A stretch of 64,000 bases of DNA from Diphasiastrum complanatum (taxonomy: Eukaryota > Streptophyta > Lycopodiopsida > Lycopodiales > Lycopodiaceae), in assembly GCA_029204225.1 (NCBI GenBank), contig CM055102.1, positions 3,778,827 through 3,842,826 of the forward strand. The letters are read 5' to 3'. This document shows, piece by piece, positions 11,218 to 20,622 of the stretch (the stretch's first letter is position 1; each line of letters opens with the position of its first letter). The translations under genes and the position numbers were made by a program. The notes beneath the pieces are model-generated. The model saw only the letters and a program-made list of their open reading frames with translations. It was not told the DNA's origin and did not search any database.

Positions 11218-11713
11218 GACTCCTTAGATCTTGCTTACAAATCACAAACACACTGATAACACACTATGGAGAAACCACCCAACCATCAAACTCTAGAAGC
11301 CTCACCCCCTAGCCAAAGAACAAGAAGCATGAATATAGAGTGAGAGCCTGGCAATGAATCTAAAACCATGATGAGGAGTAGGGCGAGTTTGGACCCAATA
11401 TATAGAGCCAAAAGCATCCTGGGCACATAGCCATGCATAGTCCTAAGTTCCCTATGCATAGATTCATTAAGAATAGAGTCCTTAGCATGGACCAACTATT
11501 CATAGAATTGCTATTGATAACTCTACACATGCATACATTGTCTCATACCTTGTCTAAACTCCATTTAGTGTGTTCTGGGCCTCACAAGAATATTAGCTAC
11601 TTTCGGGTCACGTCCAGTATGACATGGCATAACTAACAACTTGTTTCATTGGAGTACCGTGTATCCAAGACTAGGAGTATATTGTATCCTATGTACTGGT
11701 CATGGACATAACA
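11218..11713 (-). repeat. Gypsy G 3' LTR
   Basis: In element orientation (minus) the LTR starts TGTTATGTCCATGACC right after a polypurine tract (aaggagggaagaa; plus strand 11714-11726). Its inner part matches the LTR fragment at 2980-3150. The far edge is uncertain because the 2970 copy has about ten more bases (tataagggaag) than this one, so this copy is probably slightly truncated against the B' gag. Confidence 0.7.
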
Positions 11714-11784
11714 TTCTTCCCTCCTTATGTTTCTATTCTTAAAAACAAAAATTCGGAAAAAATTTCTTTATGCTATTAACTCTC

Positions 11785-12966
11785 TCCCATGAATCATCAT
11801 CCTCAGTATGACCCTTCCACCAAATTAGGCACTTAGAGAGAACGATTTCTCAATTGTTTATTTCTGGTTTTGAGCACTTTCTCAAGTTCCAAAGGTACAC
11901 TAAGCGACAAATATTCCAAATGGGACAAATCCTCATCCGATCCCACTGTATCACCATCATGTAAACTTAGTTTCAAATGACTTACATGAAATACTGGGTG
12001 TGTAGTCAATTTTCCTTAAAGATCGAGTTCATACGCCAAAGAACCAATTCTACGTACAGTCCTAAAAGGTCCACAATAATGGGTAGACAACTTATAATGC
12101 TTACCCGTACGTAACATCTTAAAATCTTTTGGAATCCTAAGATATACCCAATCATCAACTTTAAAATCTCTTGGAGACCTCTTAAGATCTGTATAATGTT
12201 TAGCTCTATCCTGAGCACTTCGGATACTATCTTTAGCCACTTGCATCATTTCTTGCATATCATGCAAAAAATCAGCAACCTTTTGGATCTTAACAGACTT
12301 CGTCTCAACATTTATAGGAGATCTAGGTTCAAAACCGTACATAAGCATAAAAGGACTGTAACTTGTAGCAGAATATTTGGATCATCTTCCCAATGAGAGT
12401 GCCTGTGAGAAACATACGTCCTCAAAATATCTTCCATAGTTTGATTAGTCCTTTTTGTATGGCCATATGATTCAGGATGATCAGATGAACTTAAACTCAA
12501 AGAAGTTTCCAGTTTATGGAATACTACTGACCAAAAGTGACTTGTGAATTTAGGATCTCTATCACTAACAATGTCACTTGGCAGACCATACAACCAAAAA
12601 AATCTTTCAACAAAGATCTGGACTAAATCAGAAGCCTTTCTAGTTGACTTGACTGGTATGAATGCAGCTAACTTAGTTAACCGATCCACTACAACCCAAA
12701 TAGAATAGTTTTTTCGTTGGGTCTTTGGAAGTCCAACTACAAAATCCATAGATATGTTGTCCCATTTCTTATCTGGGATATCTAACAGCCTTATGACGTT
12801 CAGCCTTTGCTAGTTGACAGGGCTTGCATTTAACAACATATGACTCGACATATGGCTTGAGCTTTGGCCAGTAAAATTCCCTCTTAACCAAGTCCAGAGT
12901 CCTTGTGTATACCGAGATTGGCAAGCAAGGGAAGCATTTCATAGAGCAACAAATCATGGAGGACAC
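11785..12966 (-). pseudogene. Gypsy G pol: integrase with C-terminal chromodomain
   Basis: Minus-strand Ty3/gypsy integrase. The zinc-binding HHCC region has KREFYWPKLKPYVE and CKPCQLAKAERH (12966-12769), and the catalytic core has MDFVVGLPK, VVVDRLTKLAAFIPV and VSDRDPKFTSHFW (12749-12500). The C-terminal DNA-binding part runs DDWVYLRIP...HYCGPF (12200-12050). Past the ELDL stop, a chromodomain remnant reads LEKVLKTRNKQLRNRSL and, one frame over, LIWWKGHTEDDDSW (about 11905-11790), which places G among the chromoviruses. RT and gag are missing. The upstream side ends at about 12970 against element X. Confidence 0.88.
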
Positions 12967-13031
12967 AATTCAAGAAATAAATATTTAGTTCAACTTTTTC
13001 AATGGTTTTACAGAAGAGCACAATCTAGATA

Positions 13032-14617
13032 TCAAGCTAAAAACTCGCCAAGTATTACGATATTTCGAAAGGCATTCAAATTCATTACAAAAGAGAGATC
13101 CTTGTAATATATAAAAAATCTATTATAGAAAATTATTTGATTATCATCATCATCCTCTTCCAGATTCAGATGGATGGTATTGTCATGAAGGAATAATCTC
13201 TTTTCATATGGATCCAAAAATTCTAAATTTTTTCTCTTGCTCATATCAATGTAACCCGAATAAAGGGCCATTGTAGATGATCTTTTGGTAGTCTCATTGG
13301 GAGTATAACCCAATATCTTAATAGCCAAATCTCTCTTCATAAAAGTTATTTTATATGTTCCTCTTGCGTACTTATGGCCTCCTAAACAAACTGATAATGA
13401 TTTGATGGCCATAATGACAGTGGTTGCATATGGATTATAAGATGAATGATATATACAAATCTCTTTATTTTGAAAGTTTTTCAAATAATGAGATAGAGAA
13501 ATATCTTTTCTCCCAGCTGATACACCTCAGACGCCTCCATGTCTCATACCAAAAGCATCTATTTCAATAGCATCCTGTAAACGAGAAAAGAAAATAAATT
13601 TAGAATGATACATAACACTGCAAACTCAATAAGAAAACTGAACAATATCAATACCAATAAGAAATAAGAAAACTGGACAATATCAATACCAATATAATAT
13701 CTACTTACCAGATCATAATCATCGTAATCAACGGCGTTTGTTCTGTTGATGTCATGTCCTCCAATGGCCTCTACATTTTCGGAGGGGATATATCTAGTCC
13801 TAAGGGGATATCTTTTTTGAAATTTCAAAAATTCCTCCTCTGTAGGCAAAGTCTTTTCATAGGCTTTAGATTTTTCAAGCATGGCCTCCAAGGCCTCATT
13901 GCCAGATTTCCAATTGCCATCTTTATCATAATCTATCTCACTTTCAAGGTCATCATATGAGTAATCAACAATGTTAGAAAATTCTGATAAATTTTGAGCA
14001 AAAATTGAGAGGATTTCATCCTCTCTCAAATTAAATACATCTTCTATATCATTAAATGAAATATAACATTTATTATTTATAAAATATAAAGGAACATTGA
14101 ATAGAGTTAATTGATTAACAGTAGATGCAAATGGAGGAGAATCAGAGAGGATTATAGAACAAGGGAGAGTTTTTTGATAATTTGAAGCCATAGAAGCTTC
14201 AGCTTCAACCCCTATATTAGTATCTACATCATTTACATCAACTGGAGCATGTGTAGATGTTTCGATCAATGGAACAATTGAAGATTCAACAGACTCATTA
14301 TTTGGAATTTCAGTAGATATGTAAAACAAAAAAGCCATTCCTTTAATTAGAAGACGACATATTCTTTTGTGGATATCACAGTATCTATTTCTTTTGAAAT
14401 GGTCATGCAGGTTAGAGTAATTTCTATTGTGTTTATGCTTAGATAATGGTTGGGAATGTACAAGGTTCTGAAAATGAACGAAACAAAAATTATCTATATC
14501 CAAAACAGGAGTACTAATAATCTGAAAAAAAAACTATCAAGATAGTCAGATGGAATGTCACTGGCATTAAAAAAAATCAATAAGTTTGTCATTTGAGGCC
14601 ATGGAGGAACTAGCCAT
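13032..14617 (-). pseudogene. Element X gene a: unrecognised protein, at least two exons
   Basis: Likely start at 14617 (MASSSMASND...), with an early frame break near 14570. The long exon (about 14500-13708) has acidic, Ser/Thr-rich segments, then FNDIEDVFNLREDEILS and EEEFLKFQKRYPLRTRY, ending DDYDL at a good donor (gtaagtag). After an intron with a ttttacag acceptor (about 13573), the second exon reads IEIDAFGMRHGG, one TGA, then SAGRKDISLSHYLKNF, HSSYNPYATTVIMAIKS and an acidic HLNLEEDDDDNQI tail, stopping at 13032. No domain is recognised. A probable homologue of the first exon starts at 31291 in X'. It is divergent from gene b across the motif array. Confidence 0.5.
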
Positions 14618-14626
14618 ATTGAATTC

Positions 14627-16105
14627 GATATCAGTTCAACGCGACAGATAAATATCGGTAGAGAAAAAAAGCAAAGTCCGCGCGCTGATCCGATATGGTA
14701 AGGCCAAGAATCAAATTTTTCGAAAAGCACTGGTCGAAAGTGGCTGATATTGATACATCACGCCTGAATGAATACGAGCATGCACAACAAGGGATGGCGC
14801 GTGTCAATTCGATATCGGGAGAATGAAGAAAAACAAGAAGGCTAGAGAGTTCAGAATAAAATATTACGGAATCGAAATATGGAAAGTGGTGCACATATTC
14901 ATAGCCAATTTCTGTTGATCACAGCATACATTTGTCAAATAACGAATTGTGATTTACAGCCTACATTTATCCACCAATCAAAATGAGACTAATTTGTACC
15001 TACGCCAAAATACATTAACTAGTCTCATAATAGATTCAACGAATCATCATTAGCCCTGACCTAGAATTTGTACCTGCGCCGAAATACTTTAAATAGACAA
15101 TCACTAGCCTCCTAGAATCATCATTAAAAAATTATAAACAATTGATTAATGGATATCATTGAAAAATGTGAACGAGGAGAATTATTACAATCTCTCGTCC
15201 TATTTAAACATCGCAAAGACGAAAATTTTTCTCTTGAGATAATGTTCATTCAAAATATTTTCATAAGTCTTTCATTATGCATTCCAGTGTGATTTTTCTG
15301 CACATGGGATATCGGATCAGCGCGCTTGGCAGACTATCTATTTGTTGCATTTGGACTGCGCGCATCGAATCGCTCTTCCAGGACCAAAACATTATTGAAA
15401 TTTTCGAAACTATTGGACCCTATATGCATGCTCAAAGCTTGATTTGGAAAACTCTTCATACTGGCCAAAGTTATGCAGAATCTATCGAATCAAACTCTGA
15501 TCATTCCTATTGCGTCCAATATCAGATGAGCGCACGAGAATACATACTATGGTTGTCAAATTCTTTATATGCGCGTTGATTAGCTATTGGGTGAAAATCT
15601 GGCCTTTGACTTTTTCCAAAATTATAATTATTGGATATAAAAAAGGTCTTATATTTAAAGCTTAACATTGTCAATTTGAGCATTAAATGGTAGAAGTGTG
15701 ATAGCATACTTTTGTAGCATTAATTGTAGATGTGACCATACTTTATTTGAAATTACTTCTGGTTAATTCGATATGGACTAATCATTTTGATGACTAATGG
15801 ATATTTAGACTGATTTGATTGACAAGCCTCTGAGTAATCATCATCGTAATACGAACCACCACGTTTGCAATTATTTTCGATTTTTTCTATATATACTGAT
15901 CGACGACATTGAAATTTTTTTGCTTATAGTTATTTGCATCCATGCGATATCGATTCAGCGCGCTTGAAAACAACTTCCTTCAATTCGTTCCTACTCGCTC
16001 ACGTCCATCCGCTACCAGCTAATGGAATTGTTGAGCTCAAGTATCGCTTCGACGCACCCGACCTGAGGTCTGATCCTAAAATCAACATTATTGCGCGCTG
16101 ATCCG
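14627..16105. promoter_or_regulatory. Divergent intergenic region with array of GATATCG-n-GCGCGC motifs
   Basis: Between the starts of genes a and b, a degenerate motif of about 18-20 bases recurs in both orientations. Forward copies (GATATC first): 14627-14644, 15308-15327, 15517-15535 (weak), 15946-15966. Reverse copies (GCGCGC first): 14679-14696, 14797-14816, 16093-16105. The best form is gatatcggatcagcgcgc. The same kind of array occupies the equivalent place in X' (30496-31261). Position and repetition suggest binding sites for a regulator or an element-encoded protein; this is inference. Confidence 0.6.
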
Positions 16106-17462
16106 CTACTACATAGTAATGGCGTGGACCAAGCAGACAACACAAGGGCATTCAGGTGGAATACCAATTTCAGGTGCGGGTCAGGGAAATCCACAATCAC
16201 CAACTCGTTCATTACCACCTCCTCCTAGGCCAAGGGGTTGAAGAAGAGACCCACCCTGGCTCAAGGATATTTGAAAGCTTCAGAAGACAAATAATCTTCT
16301 AATTCCAAAATCTCACATACAAAGGTCCATTAGGCAGGTGACAAGAAGTCTATCTGCAGATATGAGATGGACGGTAATGGCAATTGAGGCGCTGCACACA
16401 GCATATGAGGATTTCCTAGTGAAATTTTTTTCTGATACTGTTGTTGCAGCTGTCCATGCCAAGAGGGTGACCATCATGCCCAAGGATTTCAAGATTGTGT
16501 TCAGACTTCAGGACACATATGACAAGTTTGTTGAGTACTCTTAAACCTGCTCTCTCCAAACCTCCAAAACAAGATTCAAAGAGGAAAAAATGAAAGCAAT
16601 CTCAACCAACCCGACTTGTTATTTGTATACAGAACGAGAGTGTTTCAAAGAAGAGGAGGTCTCTTGAGCCTCCATCTAAAGCGAGGGATTTTTCCAAGCC
16701 ATCTCCTCTGAATACTATTCTTTCTTCTAGGCATTCTCCTCCTAAGTCTCCTTCTTCTCCATCCACTCAATCTTTAACTTCTCCTCCTCCTAAACCCGTA
16801 AATATTAGTTCTCCTCCTCCTGTTGTTGGAAGCGATTTAGATTATTTTGTTAGTGTAAAGGTAGAATCAATTTTGAATGACAATTCTTTATGTGGTTTAT
16901 CAATGTTACTTCCGTCACCCCCTGCACTTGCCTTTGTAAATAGTCCTCAATATGTACAGTATGACCGATTGTTAAGCATGTATCTTAAAGGTTTAGGTCC
17001 TCGATACAGTTTTAGGATGCCAAAGACTAATGTTGGTCTCCCCCTTTCTAGTTTAGATACTGGTGAATTAGAAAGTAGGGATAAAATGCTAGGGGACAAT
17101 GTAGGAGGTGGGGCAATTCAGTACTGGATGGAGTTCTTCCAGACCCCATTGTTTATAGATGTTGCATTGTTTTCCCTTCAATTCATGGCAGTATTTGATT
17201 TCCCTGATTTCAAAAGTCTGCACGATGATATGCTCCAATGCGTCAGACTGGGTACTCCAATTCTTGTGCTGCCATACATAACAAAGTAAGTGTTTATTTT
17301 TCAAATTTTATTTTATTGAATTTTTCATATGAATTTTGATTTCACATTGATTCTCATAAATTTCTTGTTTTCTGATTTCAGTGATCATTGGAGCTTATAT
17401 GTGTTGTCCTTGTACGTCAATGATGAGGGTGTGTGTAATCCAGTTTGTTTGAAAATGAAATC

Positions 17463-17468
<6 letters not shown>

Positions 17469-17494
<26 letters not shown>
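17469..17494. repeat. (AC)n microsatellite inside gene b
   Basis: About 13 AC units within or beside the exon that follows the catalytic-His segment. It disrupts the reading frame there, and the X' copy has no such run. Confidence 0.85.
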
Positions 17495-17497
<3 letters not shown>

Positions 17498-17599
17498 TGC
17501 CAGGACCCATATACAGAAAATATTGAAACTCTTTCTAGTACCAAATGCAAAAGCATACTCGAAGCTGAAAATGGTTGATGCAGAGGTATAAATTTTTTA

Positions 17600-17755
17600 A
17601 TATTGGTTCGACGCGGCTTTGTAGTTATTGATTGGTTTATTTTCTCAACGTGCACGCTGATCCGATATTCAATCAAATTTTTTTGATATCGGTTCGACGC
17701 GCGCTTGTTTCCATTATAGATTTTATTCTTACATCCTACTCGTTGATCCGATATC
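17600..17755. promoter_or_regulatory. Four GATATCG/GCGCGC motifs inside a gene b intron
   Basis: In the intron between the exon ending at about 17585 and the catalytic-Cys exon at 17796, motif copies occur at 17600-17616 (atattggttcgacgcgg), 17653-17668 (reverse), 17685-17704 (gatatcggttcgacgcgcgc) and 17738-17755 (reverse), alternating in orientation. They are close matches to the array in the a/b intergenic region. Confidence 0.65.
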
Positions 17756-18162
17756 TTATAATGTTCAAATTTGGATTCTGCAATCCTCCCAACAGGTCGA
17801 TTCTGTCAACTGTGGTTGGTATACCGTATGCAATGCCAAACACTTTTTTAATTGGCTTGCATTACAAGATGGACTTCCAAATATGGAAGATGTAATATTC
17901 GATTAATTACTTTTAATTGTGTTTTTGTTTTTTTCATATACAAACTCCTATTAACTGATCTTTGATTAATTACATTTAACTGTGTTTATGTTTTTTTTTT
18001 CAGTTTAAATGCTCGAAGGTCTCTCCAATGGAAATAATGCACTTCAAGCAAGAGACCATAAAGCTTGTGATCGAAAATTCATATCTAGTTGCAGTGGCCG
18101 AGTGTTCTCCACCTAAGCTACTTTCAATAGGAGAAATTGACTTAGACATTATAGATAGTTGA

Positions 18163-18596
18163 TTTTGTTTGAATATTCGTCTCACTTGATGTGGATGAGA
18201 CACATGTATAGAAAATTTTAATAGAAATATACTTACAGTTTTTCTATGGTTGTTCTTATTTGTTTTTTTTCTCTCTTATCAATTCAAGTTATAATTCATT
18301 CATCTTCAATTTCTATTGTTTTTCAACATGTTTGTTTTTCATAGCCTTGGTCTGCCTTGCCTTTACCATGGTCCTTTTGAAATAAGTTTAGAATGATGAT
18401 CTGATCGAACCTTTGCCACAACCAATCCAAACATGCAACATTAGTTCACTTAGATTTGTTGCAACAAAGCTTTGATCAAATCATCATCTGAACATATCCA
18501 AATATGCCAAGACAAGGACAATACAGACCAAGGCAATGAAGACCAAAAATACAACTGATATATACGAGACTTCAACAAGGGCAAGCGTCGATTGTA
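18163..18596. other. Gap after gene b, no gene seen
   Basis: AT-rich stretch downstream of the gene b stop with a polypyrimidine run (18256-18280). It contains short inverted echoes of 'tttgatc'/'gatcaaa' and 'gccttggtc'/'gaccaaggc' around 18350-18530. No coding similarity. Confidence 0.45.
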
Positions 18597-18762
18597 GTGA
18601 TCACTAGAGTTCAAGTGACTGAAGATCTCCCCAATAGAGATAGTGCATTTCCTGCAGGAGACAATGAATTTTGCTATCGAAAACTCATATTATCCAGTTG
18701 CAATTACATTGTGTTTTGCACCATGGAAATGGAGATCATAGAAATGAAAGAGCCTCATAGAA
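18597..18762 (+). pseudogene. Extra partial copy of the gene b last exon
   Basis: Read in the frame ctg-aag-atc, this stretch gives LKISPIEIVHFLQETMNFAI and ENSYYPVAIT, parallel to SKVSPMEIMHFKQETIKLVI and ENSYLVAVAE in the final exon of gene b at 18007-18105. It ends in a stop soon after. It is too diverged to be a recent tandem copy, so it is probably a leftover of an older, related element. Confidence 0.6.
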
Positions 18763-18839
18763 AAAGTGGTTCATATATTTTCGAAATTGATGTATACAAA
18801 AAATTGTATTACATAATACAAAATTCCATAGTTCATAAT

Positions 18840-20186
18840 CTATGGATCTTCAATTTCGATGGATGTTCCAATGTCTTTGCATTTTATATGTTCTTCATGT
18901 CTTACTCTTACCTGCACAAGAGAAATTGTTTTAGTTATATATTTTATGAAACTGATTCACTTAGAAATAGAAAAATAGAAAAATTTTTATATGGCATAAC
19001 GTACCTTCACACCATTCAATCGAAATTGATAGTATTGAGGTAGATCGAATTGCAACATGTCTAGTTCAGATCGAATGTGATTGAGACACCAATCTTCCTC
19101 GACCTCAACCATTGCAAGAATGTCGTCATTTCCTTTCACTGTTATCTGAAGTTTATCTTGAGGGTTTATACCAAAATCTTGATCAAGTGGCTTTCAAACA
19201 TTTTTGCATTTAATCCATCTTCTATATTACAGCAGCAAAGTGAGCATTTGTTTTTTGATGTGATATCTAAATGTCATGGATGAGTAACATACTCTGCACT
19301 CAACTTGCTGATTTTGTTTTGTATCCCAACCATCATCCAACAACTCGGCGATTATATCAGCACTCAAGTCCTTACAAATAAACATTGTTTTCGTTCTCTG
19401 AACATCGCATTTGGAAAAAAAAATCAACAAAAATAGTAAAGGTAGATACCAACTTAATCTATTATTCTTTGATCCAGTGCTACATTTTAATATACTCTGA
19501 ATATCAATATATAGTCTAGATTGAAAACTTTCTAAAATTGCTGCATCAGGAGAAATCCATTCCTCACTCAAAAAATATGGCAGAGCATATGGCTCTAATC
19601 TACCAACTAAACCATTTTTATCAAGAAAATAGGTGTGATCATAAAAAAAAAACTTCTGATTCTAAAAGTAACTTTGGAGAACGACCTTTATATTGTAAAA
19701 TACCGATATCCGAATGTATGACATCGATTATTCCTGCAATCAATTGAACTGATTGCCATTCAAAGAAATTTGATGGATACAAATATGCAAAACCAACAAA
19801 AACATCTCAAGAAAAATATAATTTAAAGAAAATGCTAAATCTAAAGAAATTGAATCTGAAAACTTACAATTGCATTTCCTTCTACCATTTGGATTCAGAT
19901 CATGAATGTGGAGCTCATTGTGAAGATAAGCATGCTGAACTAAAACTTCCGTGATAGATTGACCGGCAGGTGATACTTTAAAATCCATTATCCCGCCTTT
20001 CCAAGAGCTTCTATATATGTTATCCGATCTTTTTCATTTTCGGAATGAGCCTTTTGCAGAGGGATGCATCAAGATCCATTGATATTTTCAATATATTTTT
20101 GGTATCCATTGATCTTCTACATTTTTTTCATTGCAAATATTGATTGCATCAATGGTTCCTCTTAGTCTCCGATTATGTGTAGCCAT
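18840..20186 (-). pseudogene. Element X gene c: protein ending in a ubiquitin-like domain
   Basis: Start at 20186 (MATHNRRLRGT). The N-terminal part reads DQWIPK..YQWILMHPSAKG and SFRK, then SITEVLVQHAYLHNELHIHD. Donor aattgtaag near 19866, acceptor gattgcag near 19734. The middle exon gives GIIDVIHSDIGILQYKGRSP, FFYDHTYFLDKNG and SEEWISPDAAILESF, followed by TMFICKDLSADIIAELLDDG and SSMTFRYHI. The last segments are LAMVEVEEDWCLNHIRSELD and FRLNGVK, then, after an intron, CKDIGTSIEIEDP and a stop at 18840. The final 60 residues have the spacing of a ubiquitin-like beta-grasp fold (LR-EL, FRF-NGK, DIG--I-L). No C-terminal Gly-Gly, so conjugation is not implied. It converges on gene b. Homologue at 23251-24468. 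Confidence 0.6.
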
Positions 20187-20585
20187 TAGTCGAAAATACG
20201 AGTACGCAAGCTGAGATCGGAGAGAATGTAGAGATTGCGAGGTAAACCTAAGAATGACAAGAAAATGAGAGATAGAATGAAAACAATGAGAGGTATACCT
20301 ATGAATGACAAGAACTTCATTAACTACAAGGATTAGTTAACCATAGTTTATGACTATTGACGTCAAATCAACCTCGAGTGAACAATGACGGGCAACATAA
20401 GAGTATTCGGGCAGTTACTATTGTCCAATCACAATTATTTGTTCTGCCCGGCGGGATATTTGAAAATCACAAAAATTTGGCCAAGAAAGTTAAATACAAT
20501 TTTCGTCTGTCATCCACTGTTACAGTTCGTCACAGATGGACACATAAGCGTTGAAAACGTGCGAAGTCAAAAACAGCATCTTGAC
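20187..20585. other. Subterminal / 5' region of element X upstream of gene c
   Basis: No gene. Contains a loose direct repeat: gagaatgtagagattgcgaggtaaacctaagaatgacaagaa (20220-20262) and a related gagagata...aggtatacctatgaatgacaagaa (20268-20310). Probably promoter and leader of gene c. GC-rich patches cgggcag and gcccggcggg are at 20408-20455. Confidence 0.5.
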
Positions 20586-20622
20586 AAAGGGCCCATTTTG
20601 AGTTCTAATATCCCCTAATTTG
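20586..20622. repeat. Terminal inverted repeat of element X, left end
   Basis: aaagggcccattttgag is identical to the right-end repeat at 6413-6429, and the outer 20 bases agree at about 12 positions. It abuts copia D at the codons for MDTEF, the position at which the other half of copia D resumes at 6450. Target duplication is at best a degraded att or a CG-containing triplet. Confidence 0.7.

Larger units (their letters stand above)
16119..18162 (+). pseudogene. Element X gene b: CENH3-like histone H3 fused to a Ulp1-type (C48) cysteine protease
   Basis: ATG at 16119 opens MAWTKQTTQGHSGG, parallel to the H3 start MARTKQT.RKSTGG. A lysine-poor proline-rich tail leads to LQKTNNLLIPKSHIQRSIRQ (alpha-N), ADMRWT, EALHTAYEDFLVKFFSD (alpha 2) and HAKRVTIMPKDF (16338-16500). 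QK-TN-LLIP, RWT, EDFLV and FSD/KDF are typical of centromeric H3 rather than canonical H3. A shift near 16542 leads into a basic, Ser/Pro-rich linker (16543-16860). The protease follows: FQTPLFIDVALFS, PILVLPYIT (exon end 17285), exon from 17382 giving DHWSLYVLSL (catalytic His), and exon from 17796 with VDSVNCGWYTVCN (catalytic Cys codon 17811-17813). The last exon (18001-18162) ends LSIGEIDLDIIDS. Two in-frame TGA codons (16239, 16272) and the shift make this copy inactive. Confidence 0.75.
12976..20622. mobile_element. Left part of DNA element X (genes a, b, c and one terminal inverted repeat)
   Basis: A 7.6-kb block between gypsy G and the 5' half of copia D. Gene a (minus) and gene b (plus) diverge from a motif-rich intergenic region, and gene c (minus) converges on gene b. 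The right end is the inverted repeat 20586-20622. The order c-b-motif array-a recurs in X' at 23-31 kb, which shows that these genes travel together. No retroviral protein and no recognised transposase is encoded. With the right part (4752-6449) the element would be about 9.3 kb. Left edge approximate. Confidence 0.6.

Noticed and set aside
14627-16105. The motif array as terminal subterminal repeats of X
   Set aside because: It lies in the middle of the gene block, more than 4 kb from the identified left terminal repeat, so a promoter or internal binding array is the better reading.
16119-16535. A normal host histone H3 or CENH3 gene
   Set aside because: Two stops, divergence of the tail, continuation into a protease, and a second copy with the same fusion point to a transposon gene; the host CENH3 must be elsewhere.
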